From: Bradyrhizobium symbiodeficiens
Lineage (GTDB): Bacteria; Pseudomonadota; Alphaproteobacteria; Rhizobiales; Xanthobacteraceae
DNA length: 64,000 bases
Reading direction: 5' to 3'
Assembly (NCBI RefSeq): GCF_002266465.3
Contig: NZ_CP029427.2
Location: forward strand, 3,908,501 to 3,972,500
The notes below the pieces were generated by a model that was given only the letters and a program-made list of their open reading frames with translations, searched no databases and was not told the origin of the DNA. Shown here piece by piece: positions 17,225-32,244 of this stretch. Numbering within the stretch: position 1 is the first letter of the stretch; every line of letters begins with the position of its first letter. A program made the translations under genes and the position numbers.

Positions 17225-17788
17225 CTATTTGATGTCGGAGGCGACCTGCACCTTCACCATCTTGTCGGGATCGGTCACGGCGCCGCCGGCGGAGCCGGGA
17301 GGGGCCTTCTTCAGCTTGTCGACGACGTCCATGCCCTGCACGACCTCGCCGATCACGGTGTACTGGTTATCGAGGCTGCCGCCGTCGGCGAACATGATGA
17401 AGAACTGCGAGTTGGCGGTGTCGACGCTGTCGCCGCGCCGGGCCATCCCGACGATGCCGCGCGCGAAATGCACCTTGGAGAATTCCTGCTTCAGGTTCGG
17501 ATATTTCGATCCGCCGGTGCCGTTGAAGTTCTGGCCGTCGCCGGTCTGCGCCATGAAGCCGTCCATGACGCGATGGAACGGCACGTTGTTGTAGAAGCCC
17601 TCGCGCGCCAGCTGCTTGATGCGCTCGGCGTGATGGGGCGCGATGTCGGTCCGCAGCTTGATGACGATGCGACCCTTGGTGGTGTCGATGACGATGGCGT
17701 TGGCCTTGTCGAGATTGGCCGGCAATTGCTGCGCCACGGCCGGCACCGCGAACAGAAGCGCGGCAAGAACTGCGAGAATTCGGATCAT
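17225..17788 (-). CDS. Exported peptidyl-prolyl cis-trans isomerase (cyclophilin)
   Basis: The 187-residue cyclophilin starts with a signal peptide (MIRILAVLAALLFAVPAVAQQ), so it is periplasmic. Active-site blocks [48 protein letters not shown] are intact; the tryptophan of the drug-binding pocket is replaced by Ile (TVIGEV). It assists proline isomerisation of exported proteins. It lies between coaD and the unknown secreted-protein gene, all on one strand. Confidence 0.9.
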   Translation of the reverse strand: MIRILAVLAALLFAVPAVAQQLPANLDKANAIVIDTTKGRIVIKLRTDIAPHHAERIKQLAREGFYNNVPFHRVMDGFMAQTGDGQNFNGTGGSKYPNLKQEFSKVHFARGIVGMARRGDSVDTANSQFFIMFADGGSLDNQYTVIGEVVQGMDVVDKLKKAPPGSAGGAVTDPDKMVKVQVASDIK

Positions 17789-17824
17789 GACAACTCCGGA
17801 TCAGAGAGAAGAGGAAGCGCGCCG

Positions 17825-18322
17825 TTATACGGCGAATTTTGCCTTGAGCTGTGCCGCAACCTGCGGCGGGACGAAGGCCGAGACGTCCCCGCCCATGCCG
17901 GCGATCTGGCGCACCAAAGTGGCGGTGATCGGGCGAACCATGGGAGAGGCCGGCAGGAAGACCGTATGCACCTCGGGCGCCATGGTCCCGTTCATGCCGG
18001 CGAGCTGCATTTCGTAGTCGAGGTCGCTGCCGTCACGCAGCCCCCGGATCATGATGGTGGCACCGTGCTTGCGCGCAGCGGTGACCGCCAGATCGTCGAA
18101 GGTCACCGCTTCGAGCACGCAGCCGGCCTGGGCCGCCAACGGCCCGCAGACGTCATCGAGCATCTGCAGCCGCTCCTCGGTCGAGAACAGCGGCTTCTTG
18201 CCGGGATGGACCCCGATCGCGACCACGAGCCGGTCGCACAGCGAAACGCTGTGCCGGACCACGTCCAGATGGCCGTTGGTGATGGGGTCGAAGGAACCGG
18301 GATAGAAGGCAATGCGCGGCAT
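17825..18322 (-). CDS. coaD: Phosphopantetheine adenylyltransferase
   Basis: The 165-residue enzyme adds AMP to 4'-phosphopantetheine, the penultimate step of coenzyme A synthesis. The N-terminus [22 protein letters not shown] contains the nucleotidyltransferase T/HxGH motif (TNGH), and [21 protein letters not shown] is the conserved middle block. The [17 protein letters not shown] segment closes the active site. The position after gyrA and before cyclophilin genes matches the alphaproteobacterial order, with kup inserted on the other strand. Confidence 0.94.
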   Translation of the reverse strand: MPRIAFYPGSFDPITNGHLDVVRHSVSLCDRLVVAIGVHPGKKPLFSTEERLQMLDDVCGPLAAQAGCVLEAVTFDDLAVTAARKHGATIMIRGLRDGSDLDYEMQLAGMNGTMAPEVHTVFLPASPMVRPITATLVRQIAGMGGDVSAFVPPQVAAQLKAKFAV

Positions 18323-18582
18323 GGCTCCCTCCTACCGCGCCCGGCCCGGCCCGGCAAGCCGGGCGGGTTCCCCGGCCAAACCCACCGAGATATCCCGCCG
18401 ACCGCGCCGGCAATGGCCGGTTTGTTTCGTCCCTGAGGCGACCACGAAACAAAGGGGCACGGACACGAAACCATTTCCCGTGCCGGCGAAGACGTCCGGA
18501 AACTGGCCATGGTTACTAATCCGGCCAACGAATGACGGGCCGCACACTGGGCGTAGGCGGCCGCATCACAGGGGACTGTCAA

Positions 18583-18840
18583 ATGATCAAGGCTCTTTCA
18601 GCGATCGCTCTGTCTGCGTGTGTCGCCGCCGCCCTCACCCTTCTGCCCGGCTTTGCCCCGAAAGTGGAAGCCAGCGTGCCGCAGCCGCTGGCCAAGAGCG
18701 ACCGGCTCGATATCCGCACCATCGGCAAGGATTGCTCGCAGCAGGCCTGGCCGAATTTCGAGGCTTCGTGCCTGCGCAAGGCCGGCACCAAGGCGAATGT
18801 CCGCGAGGCGCGCCTCGTGACCGCGAATCGGACTCCGTAG
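18583..18840 (+). CDS. Small secreted protein, function unknown
   Basis: The 85-residue product has a signal peptide (LSAIALSACVAAALTLLPG). The mature part contains IRTIGKDCSQQAWPNFEASCLRKAG with two cysteines likely to be disulfide-bonded. I recall this Cys-Trp-Pro-Cys pattern from short exported proteins of Bradyrhizobium, but no function is known to me. It is preceded by GGGGACTG as ribosome binding site and lies upstream of kup on the same strand. Confidence 0.65.
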   Translation: MIKALSAIALSACVAAALTLLPGFAPKVEASVPQPLAKSDRLDIRTIGKDCSQQAWPNFEASCLRKAGTKANVREARLVTANRTP

Positions 18841-18963
18841 TCGGCCCTGTCAGCTCCCCGTCACATAATCCCGATGGCGTTTTGCGACCTCCCGTCGCAG
18901 ACTGCATGATGATCGCGCCCGGCGGAATGGCCCGTCGGGCGCAATCGCATCGGGGGGTAGCCA

Positions 18964-20874
18964 TTGTCCAGTACGCCCGCTGTCGCGTCCGGCCACCATC
19001 CTGATCCGCTACCGCTTGCCATGACCATGGGCGCCCTCGGGGTAGTCTATGGCGATATCGGTACCAGCCCGCTCTATGCCCTGAAGGAAGCCGCCAAGGC
19101 GGCGGCCCACGGTGCCACTTTGACCCCCGGCGCAGTTCTGGGGATTGCATCTCTGATCTTCTGGGCCCTGCTGCTGATCATCTCGCTGAAGTATGCGCTG
19201 CTGATCCTTCGCGCGGACAACCGCGGCGAAGGCGGCATCGTCGCCCTGCTGGCGCTGCTGCATGCCCGCCACGCCCAGCCCGGGACCTGGCGTGCCCATC
19301 TGCTCGTCGTTGGGCTCGTCGGCGCCGCCCTGCTCTATGGCGACGGTGCGATCACGCCGGCGATCTCTGTGCTCTCAGCCATCGAGGGTCTCAAGGTCGA
19401 CGCCCCCTCGCTTGCGCCCGCCGTGGTGCCCGTGACCGTCGTCATCCTGATCGGCCTGTTCATGATTCAGAAACAGGGCACCGGCTTCATCGGCCGTATC
19501 TTCGGGCCGGTGATGCTGGCCTGGTTCGTCGTGCTCGCGGCGCTCGGCATCCACGGCATCGTCAAGGCGCCGGCGGTGCTGGCGGCGCTCAGCCCGCTCT
19601 ATGCCTTCGACTTCCTGATTCACCAGGATTTCCACGTCTCCTTCGCCATCCTCGGCGCGGCCTTCCTGGCGGTGACCGGCGGCGAGGCCATGTACGCCGA
19701 CATGGGGCATTTCGGCCGCTTCCCGATCCGGCTGGCCTGGTTCGCGATCTGCCTGCCGGCGCTGGTGCTAAACTATTTCGGGCAGGCCGCGCTGCTCATC
19801 ACCGATCCCACCATGATCGAGAACCCGTTCTTCCAGCTCTGCCCCGACGCCCTGCACTATCCGCTGGTCGCGTTCTCGGCGGTGGCGACCGTGATAGCCT
19901 CGCAGGCGATCATCTCCGGCGTGTTTTCGCTGACACAGCAGTCGATCCAGCTCGGCTTCCTGCCGCGCATGCAGATCCGCCACACCCAGAGCGACGCCAT
20001 CGGCCAGATCTACGTGCCGCTGGTGAACTGGTTGCTCGCTGCCGCAACGCTTGGCGCGGTCCTCAGCTTCGGCACCTCGGATGCGCTGGCCGGCGCCTAC
20101 GGCATCGCGGTGTCGCTGCTGATGGCGATCACCACGCTGCTGGCCGCGTTGCTCGCGATCCAGTGGGGTTTTTCGCCCTGGCTCGTCGTTGCGGTCAACG
20201 GATTCTTCTTCGTAATCGATTTGATCTTCTTCTCGGCCAATTCGATCAAGCTGTTCGAGGGCGGCTGGTTTCCGCTGCTGCTCGCCGGCCTCGTCGCCTT
20301 CCTGATGCTGACCTGGCGCGCCGGCGTGAAGCTGGTCGAGACGGCGCGCGCGAAGCTGCGCCAGCCGGAAGAGGATTTGATCGAGACCGCTGTCAACAAG
20401 TGCACCGCTCGGCTGCCCGGCACGGCCGCGTTCCTGGCGGCGGCGCCGAAGGGCGTGCCGCTGGCCCTGACGCAATTCGTCAAGCACAACCGCGTGCTGC
20501 ACGAACGCGTACTGCTGGTCACCGTGCTGATCGAGGAGTTGCCGCACATCCCCGAGGAGGACCGCGCCGAGGTGATCGAGATCATCCCCGGAATCACCCG
20601 CGTGGTCCTGCATTACGGCTTCATGCAGAACCCGACGATCTATGAGGGACTGAATCTCGTCTGCCGCCAGGGCAAGCTGCCCGGCATCGACCTCTCCGAC
20701 ATCACCTATTATGTCGGCCGCGAGACCATCATCCCGCGCGAGGATGTCCCGGGCATGTGGGTCTGGCGCGAAAGCGTATTCGCCTTCCTGCAACGCAACG
20801 CCGAACGCTCCGCCGCATTCTTCGGCGTGCCGACCAAGCAGGTGGTGGAGTTCGGCACGGAGCTGGAGATTTAG
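18964..20874 (+). CDS. kup: Low-affinity potassium transporter Kup
   Basis: The 636-residue inner-membrane protein takes up K+ with protons. About twelve membrane helices fill residues 20-440, with the family signature MGALGVVYGDIGTSPLYALKEA at the start. A soluble C-terminal domain carries EELPHIPEEDRAEVIEI and TYYVGRETIIPRED. The start is TTG at 18964, chosen because a GGGGGG run lies just upstream; starting at ATG 19021 would cut into the conserved first helix. It interrupts the otherwise minus-strand gyrA-coaD order. Confidence 0.93.
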   Translation: MSSTPAVASGHHPDPLPLAMTMGALGVVYGDIGTSPLYALKEAAKAAAHGATLTPGAVLGIASLIFWALLLIISLKYALLILRADNRGEGGIVALLALLHARHAQPGTWRAHLLVVGLVGAALLYGDGAITPAISVLSAIEGLKVDAPSLAPAVVPVTVVILIGLFMIQKQGTGFIGRIFGPVMLAWFVVLAALGIHGIVKAPAVLAALSPLYAFDFLIHQDFHVSFAILGAAFLAVTGGEAMYADMGHFGRFPIRLAWFAICLPALVLNYFGQAALLITDPTMIENPFFQLCPDALHYPLVAFSAVATVIASQAIISGVFSLTQQSIQLGFLPRMQIRHTQSDAIGQIYVPLVNWLLAAATLGAVLSFGTSDALAGAYGIAVSLLMAITTLLAALLAIQWGFSPWLVVAVNGFFFVIDLIFFSANSIKLFEGGWFPLLLAGLVAFLMLTWRAGVKLVETARAKLRQPEEDLIETAVNKCTARLPGTAAFLAAAPKGVPLALTQFVKHNRVLHERVLLVTVLIEELPHIPEEDRAEVIEIIPGITRVVLHYGFMQNPTIYEGLNLVCRQGKLPGIDLSDITYYVGRETIIPREDVPGMWVWRESVFAFLQRNAERSAAFFGVPTKQVVEFGTELEI

Positions 20875-20883
20875 CGTGAGCGC

Positions 20884-20950
20884 GTAGCCCGCATGAGCGG
20901 AGCGCCATACGGGGAAATGTGTCCCGGATATCGCCGCTCATCCGGGCTAC
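20884..20950. repeat. Short intergenic palindrome (GTAGCCCG family)
   Basis: GTAGCCCGCATGAGCG and CGCTCATCCGGGCTAC form imperfect inverted arms around GAGCGCC...CGGATATCGC. It separates the convergent kup and gyrA genes. A relative occurs at 31176-31261. Confidence 0.75.
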
Positions 20951-20962
20951 AGCAGTGACGCG

Positions 20963-23710
<2,748 letters not shown>

Positions 23711-24069
23711 GGGGAAATCCGGTGAGGTTTTATCTGGGAATCATATAGCGCATCGCCCCCCTGATAACCACCCTCGCGGGGGTCTTGGGAAGCGCTTTTT
23801 CCGCTCATTTTTCCAATAGCTTACGGCGCTGCAGGGAGCATTTTTGACAAGCCCGGAACAGGCCTTCCGAAATCGCCTTCGAGACCTCGTCGATCGCGCG
23901 GCAAGCGCGCTTCATGGGCGGATTTGCGCCGGCGGAATCCGAGTTCAACCCACACATGAAGCGGGCCCGGAAATCCCGAGCCCGTCCTGTCGATTAGTAC
24001 GATTTGCTGACATGAAATGGGAGGCGCCGCCGCTGAGCCCGCGAGCGTCCCCTAAAGTCCCGTCCTTGC
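23711..24069. other. Intergenic stretch between gyrA and ssb
   Basis: About 360 bases, presumably holding the gyrA promoter. An imperfect GC-rich inverted repeat at 23960-23985 (GCGGGCCCGGAAATCCCGAGCCCG) could end ssb transcripts but lacks a strong T run. Open frames here have no recognisable domain. Confidence 0.4.
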
Positions 24070-24567
24070 TCAGAACGGGATATCGTCGTCCATGTCGCTG
24101 TTGCGGCCACCGCCGCCGGCGGCCACGGGACGGCGCGGTGCGCTGCTGACCGGTCCGGAAGAGCCGAAATCGCCGCTCGGCTCGTCGCCGAAGCTGCCGC
24201 CTCCGCCGCCGCCGCTGCGGCCGTCGAGCATCGTCAGCGTCGAGTTGAAGCCCTGGAGCACGATCTCGGTCGAATACTTCTCGACGCCGCTCTGGTCGGT
24301 GTACTTGCGGGTCTGGAGCGCGCCCTCGATGTAAACCTTGGCGCCCTTCTTCAGGTACTGTTCGACGATCTTGCAAAGCGGCTCAGAGAAGATCACGACG
24401 CGGTGCCACTCGGTCTTTTCCTTGCGCTCGCCGCTGTTCTTGTCGCGCCAGGTCTCCGACGTTGCGATGCTCAGGTTCGCAATCGGCCGCCCGTCCTGGG
24501 TGCGGCGGATTTCAGGATCCTTGCCGAGATTTCCAACCAGAATGACCTTGTTGACGCTTCCCGCCAT
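24070..24567 (-). CDS. ssb: Single-stranded DNA-binding protein
   Basis: The 165-residue protein has an N-terminal OB-fold (residues 4-112: [22 protein letters not shown] through [16 protein letters not shown]), a Gly-rich linker and the acidic tip DMDDDIPF that recruits replication and repair partners. It binds single-stranded DNA as a tetramer. uvrA lies beyond an outer-membrane protein gene on the other strand; ssb next to uvrA is a common arrangement. Confidence 0.95.
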   Translation of the reverse strand: MAGSVNKVILVGNLGKDPEIRRTQDGRPIANLSIATSETWRDKNSGERKEKTEWHRVVIFSEPLCKIVEQYLKKGAKVYIEGALQTRKYTDQSGVEKYSTEIVLQGFNSTLTMLDGRSGGGGGGSFGDEPSGDFGSSGPVSSAPRRPVAAGGGGRNSDMDDDIPF

Positions 24568-25091
24568 CGCCGCTCTCCAATCCGAATGCCACTGAATTTC
24601 ATAGGGCCGAGCGCGCTGCCCGCGTTCTCTGCGCCTGTTGAGGCGACCCTATACGCTTGCAGGCGCCACTCAGCCCGGCACCCCCAAGGTTATCCCCACA
24701 TATAGCACCGACCTTCGTCGTGTTCCAGATTTGTTCTTCTCGGAAATACGATGGAGGGCTGACGGTGCAACCGTCCGTGGCCGCCAGCGGAGCGGTGGTG
24801 TCCTCACCGGCGTCGCGTTCGACCGGGCGAGCGAACTCCGTTGGAGCCGCGCACGGCCCGCCGATCACAGCATGTATCGCTCTGATACTGTTCCGAAATT
24901 GGAACCAGGCCCGCGACGCCCGACACTCGAAGCAATGAGTCAGTAACCATCACCTTTCGCGCAACTGTGGCTTTCTGGAGACACAACTTGCGGCTTCAGT
25001 GGTGTAAGCACAGCACCAGTTGGGCCATCGAGTCCGCTGCCCTTCCGGTCAAGGAAGGCAACAACAGAAACTGGGACTGGGATTAAGTAAG
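24568..25091. other. Long intergenic region between ssb and the outer-membrane protein gene
   Basis: About 520 bases with no convincing gene. It should contain the divergent promoters of ssb and of the outer-membrane protein gene. A long 5' untranslated region for the latter is possible, since AT-richer sequence begins only near 24890. I see no clear hairpin or known riboswitch. Confidence 0.4.
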
Positions 25092-25766
25092 ATGAAAAAG
25101 GTTTTGTTGGCTTCGGCCTGTTTGTTCGCTCTCGCTGCTCCGGCCTCGGCCGCCGATCTCGCAGCCCGCCCCTACACCAAGGCTCCGATCGCCCCGATGG
25201 CTTCGGTCTACAACTGGACCGGGTTCTATCTCGGTGTCGTCGGTGGCGGCGCCTGGGAAGCCTCGTCAGGCGACCCGAAGATGCAGGGTGGCTTCGTCGG
25301 CGGCACCGCCGGCTACAACTGGCAGACCGGCAACGTGGTGTTCGGCCTCGAGGCCGATGCTGCTTGGGCTGACGTCAGTGCTTCCGCGACCGCTCTCGGC
25401 ATCACCGTGTCGTCGAAGACCGACGCGCTCGGCACCGTCCGCGGCCGCATCGGCTGGGCTGTCAACAACGTGCTATTCTACGGCACCGGTGGTTACGCCT
25501 GGATCGACAACAAGCTCAGCGTCAGCGCGCTCGGCGTGACCGTCTCCGACAGCAAGTTCCACTCGGGCTGGACCGTCGGTGCGGGCGTCGAGGCGTTCAT
25601 CGCTCCGCAGTGGTCGGTCAAGGGCGAGTACCTCTATCGCAGCCTCGGCGGCGAGACCTACTTCTCCGGCCTCGGCGCGCCCATCAACAGCGGCACGCTC
25701 AACTTCCACACCGTGCAGCTCGGCGTGAACTATCACTTCGGCGCCCCGGTCGTCGCCAAGTACTAA
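25092..25766 (+). CDS. Outer-membrane beta-barrel protein (Omp25/Omp31-like)
   Basis: The 224-residue product has a signal peptide ([21 protein letters not shown]). The mature start [32 protein letters not shown] is typical of the rhizobial Omp25/Omp31 family. Alternating hydrophobic strands run to the C-terminal [17 protein letters not shown]. It probably forms an eight-stranded barrel in the outer membrane. It begins at ATG 25092 with TAAG upstream, and a strong terminator follows. Confidence 0.85.
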   Translation: MKKVLLASACLFALAAPASAADLAARPYTKAPIAPMASVYNWTGFYLGVVGGGAWEASSGDPKMQGGFVGGTAGYNWQTGNVVFGLEADAAWADVSASATALGITVSSKTDALGTVRGRIGWAVNNVLFYGTGGYAWIDNKLSVSALGVTVSDSKFHSGWTVGAGVEAFIAPQWSVKGEYLYRSLGGETYFSGLGAPINSGTLNFHTVQLGVNYHFGAPVVAKY

Positions 25767-25794
25767 GCTACGCTTCAACGCCAACGCGTTACGA

Positions 25795-25821
25795 AAGGCC
25801 GGCCTCGTGCCGGCCTTTTTG
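25795..25821 (+). terminator. Rho-independent terminator
   Basis: AAGGCCGGC and GCCGGCCTT around CTCGT, followed by TTTTG, end the outer-membrane protein gene. Confidence 0.85.
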
Positions 25822-26044
25822 TTTGGCGGGTACGCTTGCCGCGCCGTTCCGCAAAGCCACCTGCTGCCAGATGCCGCCAGCGCGCCAACAATCCGTTGAC
25901 GATTCGCAACTGCCACTGGAAATCCGTCTCCGTTCTTCCTACGTTCGCTGGCAACCCCATCGGCGCCGATCCCGGTTCCGGGCGAAGCGCGCCTTCATTA
26001 CTGGCGCGGTCGCGCACCCGTGGGATTCCCTAGGGGCAACTCGG

Positions 26045-29026
<2,982 letters not shown>

Positions 29027-29076
29027 TATTTTCCATCTAACCGTCCATGGCGCCTTACCATTCAACGCTCGTCGCC

Positions 29077-30453
29077 TCAGGAGATGCGGCTCAACAAGCC
29101 CGGGATATCGTCAAAGGAGTCGACCCAGAGGATGTTTAATCCAAGAGCGTTGGCATCCTGCTCCTCCAGGAGCTTTGATACTCGCTCCAGCGAAGAATCC
29201 TTTGGGTGCTCCGGGCTCTTCTTGATGATGAAGTGCGACATAACCTTGTCGGGATTCTTGCGCCAAGCGACATCCAAGAGCCGGCGCATATTAGGATCGG
29301 TCAAACTAATTCCAAGGAACAGGCAGGTGTTTTGAGTCAATTTTGTCAACTGGATCAAGTTCGACCAACTGAATGCTTCAATGAACTGGCTGTGATAGGC
29401 GTCCTCACTAAAAACGAGCTCAGTTTTAGGTATTTCGCCATAACGCGGCAAATATCCGTGAACATGATAAATTGGAATCTCGTTGCCGTCATGTCTAATG
29501 GCTTCAGAGTAGATCGGCCGATTTGCAATTGCGTGCTTCTCCAACGCTTCCTCGACAAGGCAATCAAAGTTAAACGTTATGATTGAGTCTAATGCTTTCG
29601 CGTCACGTTGAGGACGCGTCAGCTTGACAATACTATCGATGAGATCGGAATTGCCGGTATCGGCCGCGTAAAGCGCATCACGTGTTTCGCTAGTAAAATC
29701 ATCGCCCAAATTGTTCTTCAGATATTTTCCTAGTATGAGAGACGACGATCTTCCATAGACCCTTTGGAATTCGATAGCGGTGTTTTTCCCGATCTCCATC
29801 GAAAGGTTCTTCGAGAGCTTTTCCATCATCCGATCCAACAAACGGACCAAAAGTTCGCCCCAAGAAGGAATTCCCGCTTTGACTGAAATTCCAGCTCCAC
29901 AAACCAGCGTGAGGCGACCGCGCTGCAAAGCTTCGTGAAGCGCTCGAATTTGTGTATCGATACTATCCCCGCTCGGAGCGGCAGTCGTCTGCGATCTGCC
30001 GATCAACGCCATCTTTGTCGTTCGAAGGTCTGCGACGAGTCTTTCCAATCCTGCGTCGAAGTCTTGCGAAAAATCTAAGTATTGTAGATGCGCCAAATAA
30101 TTCGGCACAGAAACTTCATCAATCTTTATCGGAATAATCCGACGAGACCCGTTCGTGATTTCCTGTTGCAATACGATTGTTGCGAATTCTTGCTGAGCAA
30201 GTGCAGATCGAAATGAGTTCTTGCTAACAATGATCAGAAGCACATTTGATTCTTCCAACTCTTCTAAGATCTTACGCTGGAAATTGTCACCCATCTTGAG
30301 CTGGAAACGATTGTCCCAAGTGGCATATCCTGCGCCACGAAGACGTTGAGAGATTTTGTCGACGGCCGATTTATCACGATCGCTATGGCTAATGAATATC
30401 CGCAATCGCGGCAGTTTGGTGGACCGCCTTCTTGCTTTAACTTTCTTAGCCAT
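29077..30453 (-). CDS. TIR-SIR2 fusion protein, candidate anti-phage NADase
   Basis: The 458-residue protein has two NAD-linked domains. Residues 16-130 form a TIR domain: RLRIFISHSDRD, then a central SKNSFRSALAQQEF block where Glu89 occupies the catalytic glutamate position of TIR NADases. Residues about 175-455 form a SIR2_2-type domain: VCGAGISVKAGIPSW (NAD loop, 184-198), FNFDCLVEEAL (Asn295, Asp297), VHG with His332, and LGISLTDPNMRRLL. No membrane segment is seen. The start is ATG 30453; the frame runs further upstream, antisense to the next gene. Two sampled 60-base stretches have 28 and 25 G+C, against 42 in a uvrA stretch. NAD depletion or signalling on infection is inference. Confidence 0.85.
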   Translation of the reverse strand: MAKKVKARRRSTKLPRLRIFISHSDRDKSAVDKISQRLRGAGYATWDNRFQLKMGDNFQRKILEELEESNVLLIIVSKNSFRSALAQQEFATIVLQQEITNGSRRIIPIKIDEVSVPNYLAHLQYLDFSQDFDAGLERLVADLRTTKMALIGRSQTTAAPSGDSIDTQIRALHEALQRGRLTLVCGAGISVKAGIPSWGELLVRLLDRMMEKLSKNLSMEIGKNTAIEFQRVYGRSSSLILGKYLKNNLGDDFTSETRDALYAADTGNSDLIDSIVKLTRPQRDAKALDSIITFNFDCLVEEALEKHAIANRPIYSEAIRHDGNEIPIYHVHGYLPRYGEIPKTELVFSEDAYHSQFIEAFSWSNLIQLTKLTQNTCLFLGISLTDPNMRRLLDVAWRKNPDKVMSHFIIKKSPEHPKDSSLERVSKLLEEQDANALGLNILWVDSFDDIPGLLSRIS

Positions 30454-30534
30454 CAAAACCGCCACCAATTTGAATGCAATCAATAATTGATCATTTATAT
30501 CAATGCTCTCGGTCTTTTCAAGGAGACTCAAGTT

Positions 30535-31179
30535 CTGACTTCTCTCGCCCTCGCCATCTTCGATCTCGACGGCACGCTCGCCGACAGCTTTCCCTGGTTC
30601 CTGCGCACCATCAACGACATCGCCGATCGCTTCGGCTTCCGCCGCGTCGCCGATGAGGACATCGAGGGACTGCGGCATGCGTCGACGCGGGAGATCCTCA
30701 GACGCCTCGAAGTGCCCTTGTGGAAGCTGCCGGCGATCGCGCGGCATGCGCGGCGGCTGAAGGCGGAGGCGGCTTCCGAGATTTCGCTGTTTGCGGGCGT
30801 CGAGACGATGCTGCGGACGCTGGCCGAGGACGGCGTGCGGCTCGCGCTGGTGACGTCCGACAGCGAAGCCAATGCGCGCGAGAAGCTTGGGCCGAGCGCC
30901 GCGCTGTTTGCGTATTTCGATTGCGCGGCGTCGGTATTCGGCAAGCCCGCGAAATTCCGCCGGGTCATCCGCCGTTCCGGCATCGCGCCGGACAAGGTCA
31001 TCGCGATCGGCGACGAGGTGCGCGACATCGAGGCGGCACGCGCGGTGGGAATCGCCTGCGGCGCCGTGTGCTGGGGCTATGCGGCCCCAGTGGCTCTGCG
31101 GGCGCTGGGGCCGGATCATGTGTTTGAGCGGATGGATAAGATTGCATCGACGCTTTGTCCCGGTGCCGTAGTGCCGTAG
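30535..31179 (+). CDS. HAD-superfamily phosphatase (phosphoglycolate phosphatase-like)
   Basis: The HAD core is clear: LAIFDLDGTLADSFP (nucleophile Asp), LALVTSDSEAN (motif II), and KVIAIGDEVRDIEAARAVGI (motif IV), with a helical cap at about residues 20-85. Family members dephosphorylate 2-phosphoglycolate or similar small phosphates. No ATG or GTG is in the right place. The core-like N-terminus (TSLALAIFDLDG) begins at CTG 30535, nine bases after AAGGAG. The alternative TTG 30487 would add 16 residues read from AT-rich insert DNA. The stop codon lies in a dispersed palindrome. Confidence 0.8.
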   Translation: MTSLALAIFDLDGTLADSFPWFLRTINDIADRFGFRRVADEDIEGLRHASTREILRRLEVPLWKLPAIARHARRLKAEAASEISLFAGVETMLRTLAEDGVRLALVTSDSEANAREKLGPSAALFAYFDCAASVFGKPAKFRRVIRRSGIAPDKVIAIGDEVRDIEAARAVGIACGAVCWGYAAPVALRALGPDHVFERMDKIASTLCPGAVVP

Positions 31180-31261
31180 CCCGGATGAGCGTAGCGATAT
31201 CCGGGACCGTCGGCGGATGAGGATGGCGTTGCCCGCATGTCGCGTCGCTCATGCGGGCTAC
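31176..31261. repeat. Intergenic palindrome (GTAGCCCG family)
   Basis: GTAGCCCGGATGAGCG at the left and CGCTCATGCGGGCTAC at the right are inverted arms related to those at 20884-20950. The left end overlaps the stop codon of the HAD gene. Confidence 0.75.
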
Positions 31262-31273
31262 GAAGAAGACCCC

Positions 31274-32242
31274 CTACTCGGTCCTGCGCAAAAACGCACC
31301 GAACGCCCTTGGGCCATCCCCTGTCTTGATCTCGCCGATCACCTTCAACTCGTCTGCATCGATGATGCTGAGCGTGTTGCTCTCCCAGCACGCCACGATG
31401 ACGCGCTTGCCGTCGGCGGTGGCCGCGATGCCTTCGGGATAGTCGCCGACATTGATGCGCTTGACCGGCTTCAGGCTCGCCAGGTCGAACACGCTGACGG
31501 TGCCGCCATATTGGTCGGTGACGAAGCCGCGGCCCATCGTCAGCGCCACCGCATAGGGCCGCATGCCCACCTTCACACGGGCGATCTCGCGGCCCGCCGC
31601 AATGTCGATCACCGAGACGTCGTCGGAGCCGACATTGGCGGTGTAGGCGCGTTTTCCTTCGGCATCGATGGTGACGCCGAATGGGCGGGTGCCGACCTTG
31701 ATGGTCGCCTTGCGCTGGCGCGACGTCGTGTCCACGACCGAAACGCTGTCGTCGTCGCGGTCCGCCGAGAGCAACAGCTTGCCGTCGGGCGTCACCGCAA
31801 GGCCGGACGGCGAGGCGCCGACCGCGATGCTGGCGGTGACGCTGCGGCTCGCGGCGTCGATCACGCGCACCGCCGCCGCATACCAGTCGGCGACATAGAC
31901 GGTCTTGCTGTCGGGCGCCACGGCAATGCCGAGCGGCCCGCCGCCCACCTCGATCCGCCCCGCGACCTGCCGGCTCGCGGCGTCCACCACCGTCACCGCC
32001 TTGGCGTCCGGGCTCGTCACATAGGCAAAGCGCCCGTCCGCGCTGACGGCGATTCCGGCGGGCTTGCCGCCGATCTGGATGGTCGCGACGCTGCGCAGAG
32101 TGCCGAGATCCACCACCATCAGATCGTCGCTGAGCTGGTTGGTGACGAACGCCTCCTCGGCGCGCGCGCCGCCGGGGCCGGCATTGCAAAGGCCGGCGGC
32201 GAGCGCCGCCAGAACCAGCGCCCGCAACGCCTGCGCCCGCAC
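31274..32242 (-). CDS. Exported YVTN beta-propeller protein
   Basis: From GTG 32242 the product is 322 residues with a signal peptide (ALRALVLAALAAGLCNAGPGGARA). The rest is a seven-bladed propeller of about 40-residue units built on the pattern GxxPxGIAVxxDGKxxYVxxxxxxxVxVID. Such YVTN proteins bind partners in the periplasm and are often found in PQQ-alcohol dehydrogenase clusters. Its start follows the SRPBCC stop codon by two bases, so the two are translationally coupled. No dehydrogenase gene is in this window. Confidence 0.85.
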   Translation of the reverse strand: MRAQALRALVLAALAAGLCNAGPGGARAEEAFVTNQLSDDLMVVDLGTLRSVATIQIGGKPAGIAVSADGRFAYVTSPDAKAVTVVDAASRQVAGRIEVGGGPLGIAVAPDSKTVYVADWYAAAVRVIDAASRSVTASIAVGASPSGLAVTPDGKLLLSADRDDDSVSVVDTTSRQRKATIKVGTRPFGVTIDAEGKRAYTANVGSDDVSVIDIAAGREIARVKVGMRPYAVALTMGRGFVTDQYGGTVSVFDLASLKPVKRINVGDYPEGIAATADGKRVIVACWESNTLSIIDADELKVIGEIKTGDGPRAFGAFLRRTE

Positions 32243-32244
32243 GG

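Noticed and set aside
23844-24149. Open frame between gyrA and ssb
   Set aside because: It overlaps the ssb coding region in antisense and has no ribosome binding site or domain.
30454-31119. N-terminal extension of the TIR-SIR2 protein
   Set aside because: The extra residues are antisense to the HAD gene and unlike TIR proteins; ATG 30453 gives a standard start close to the domain.
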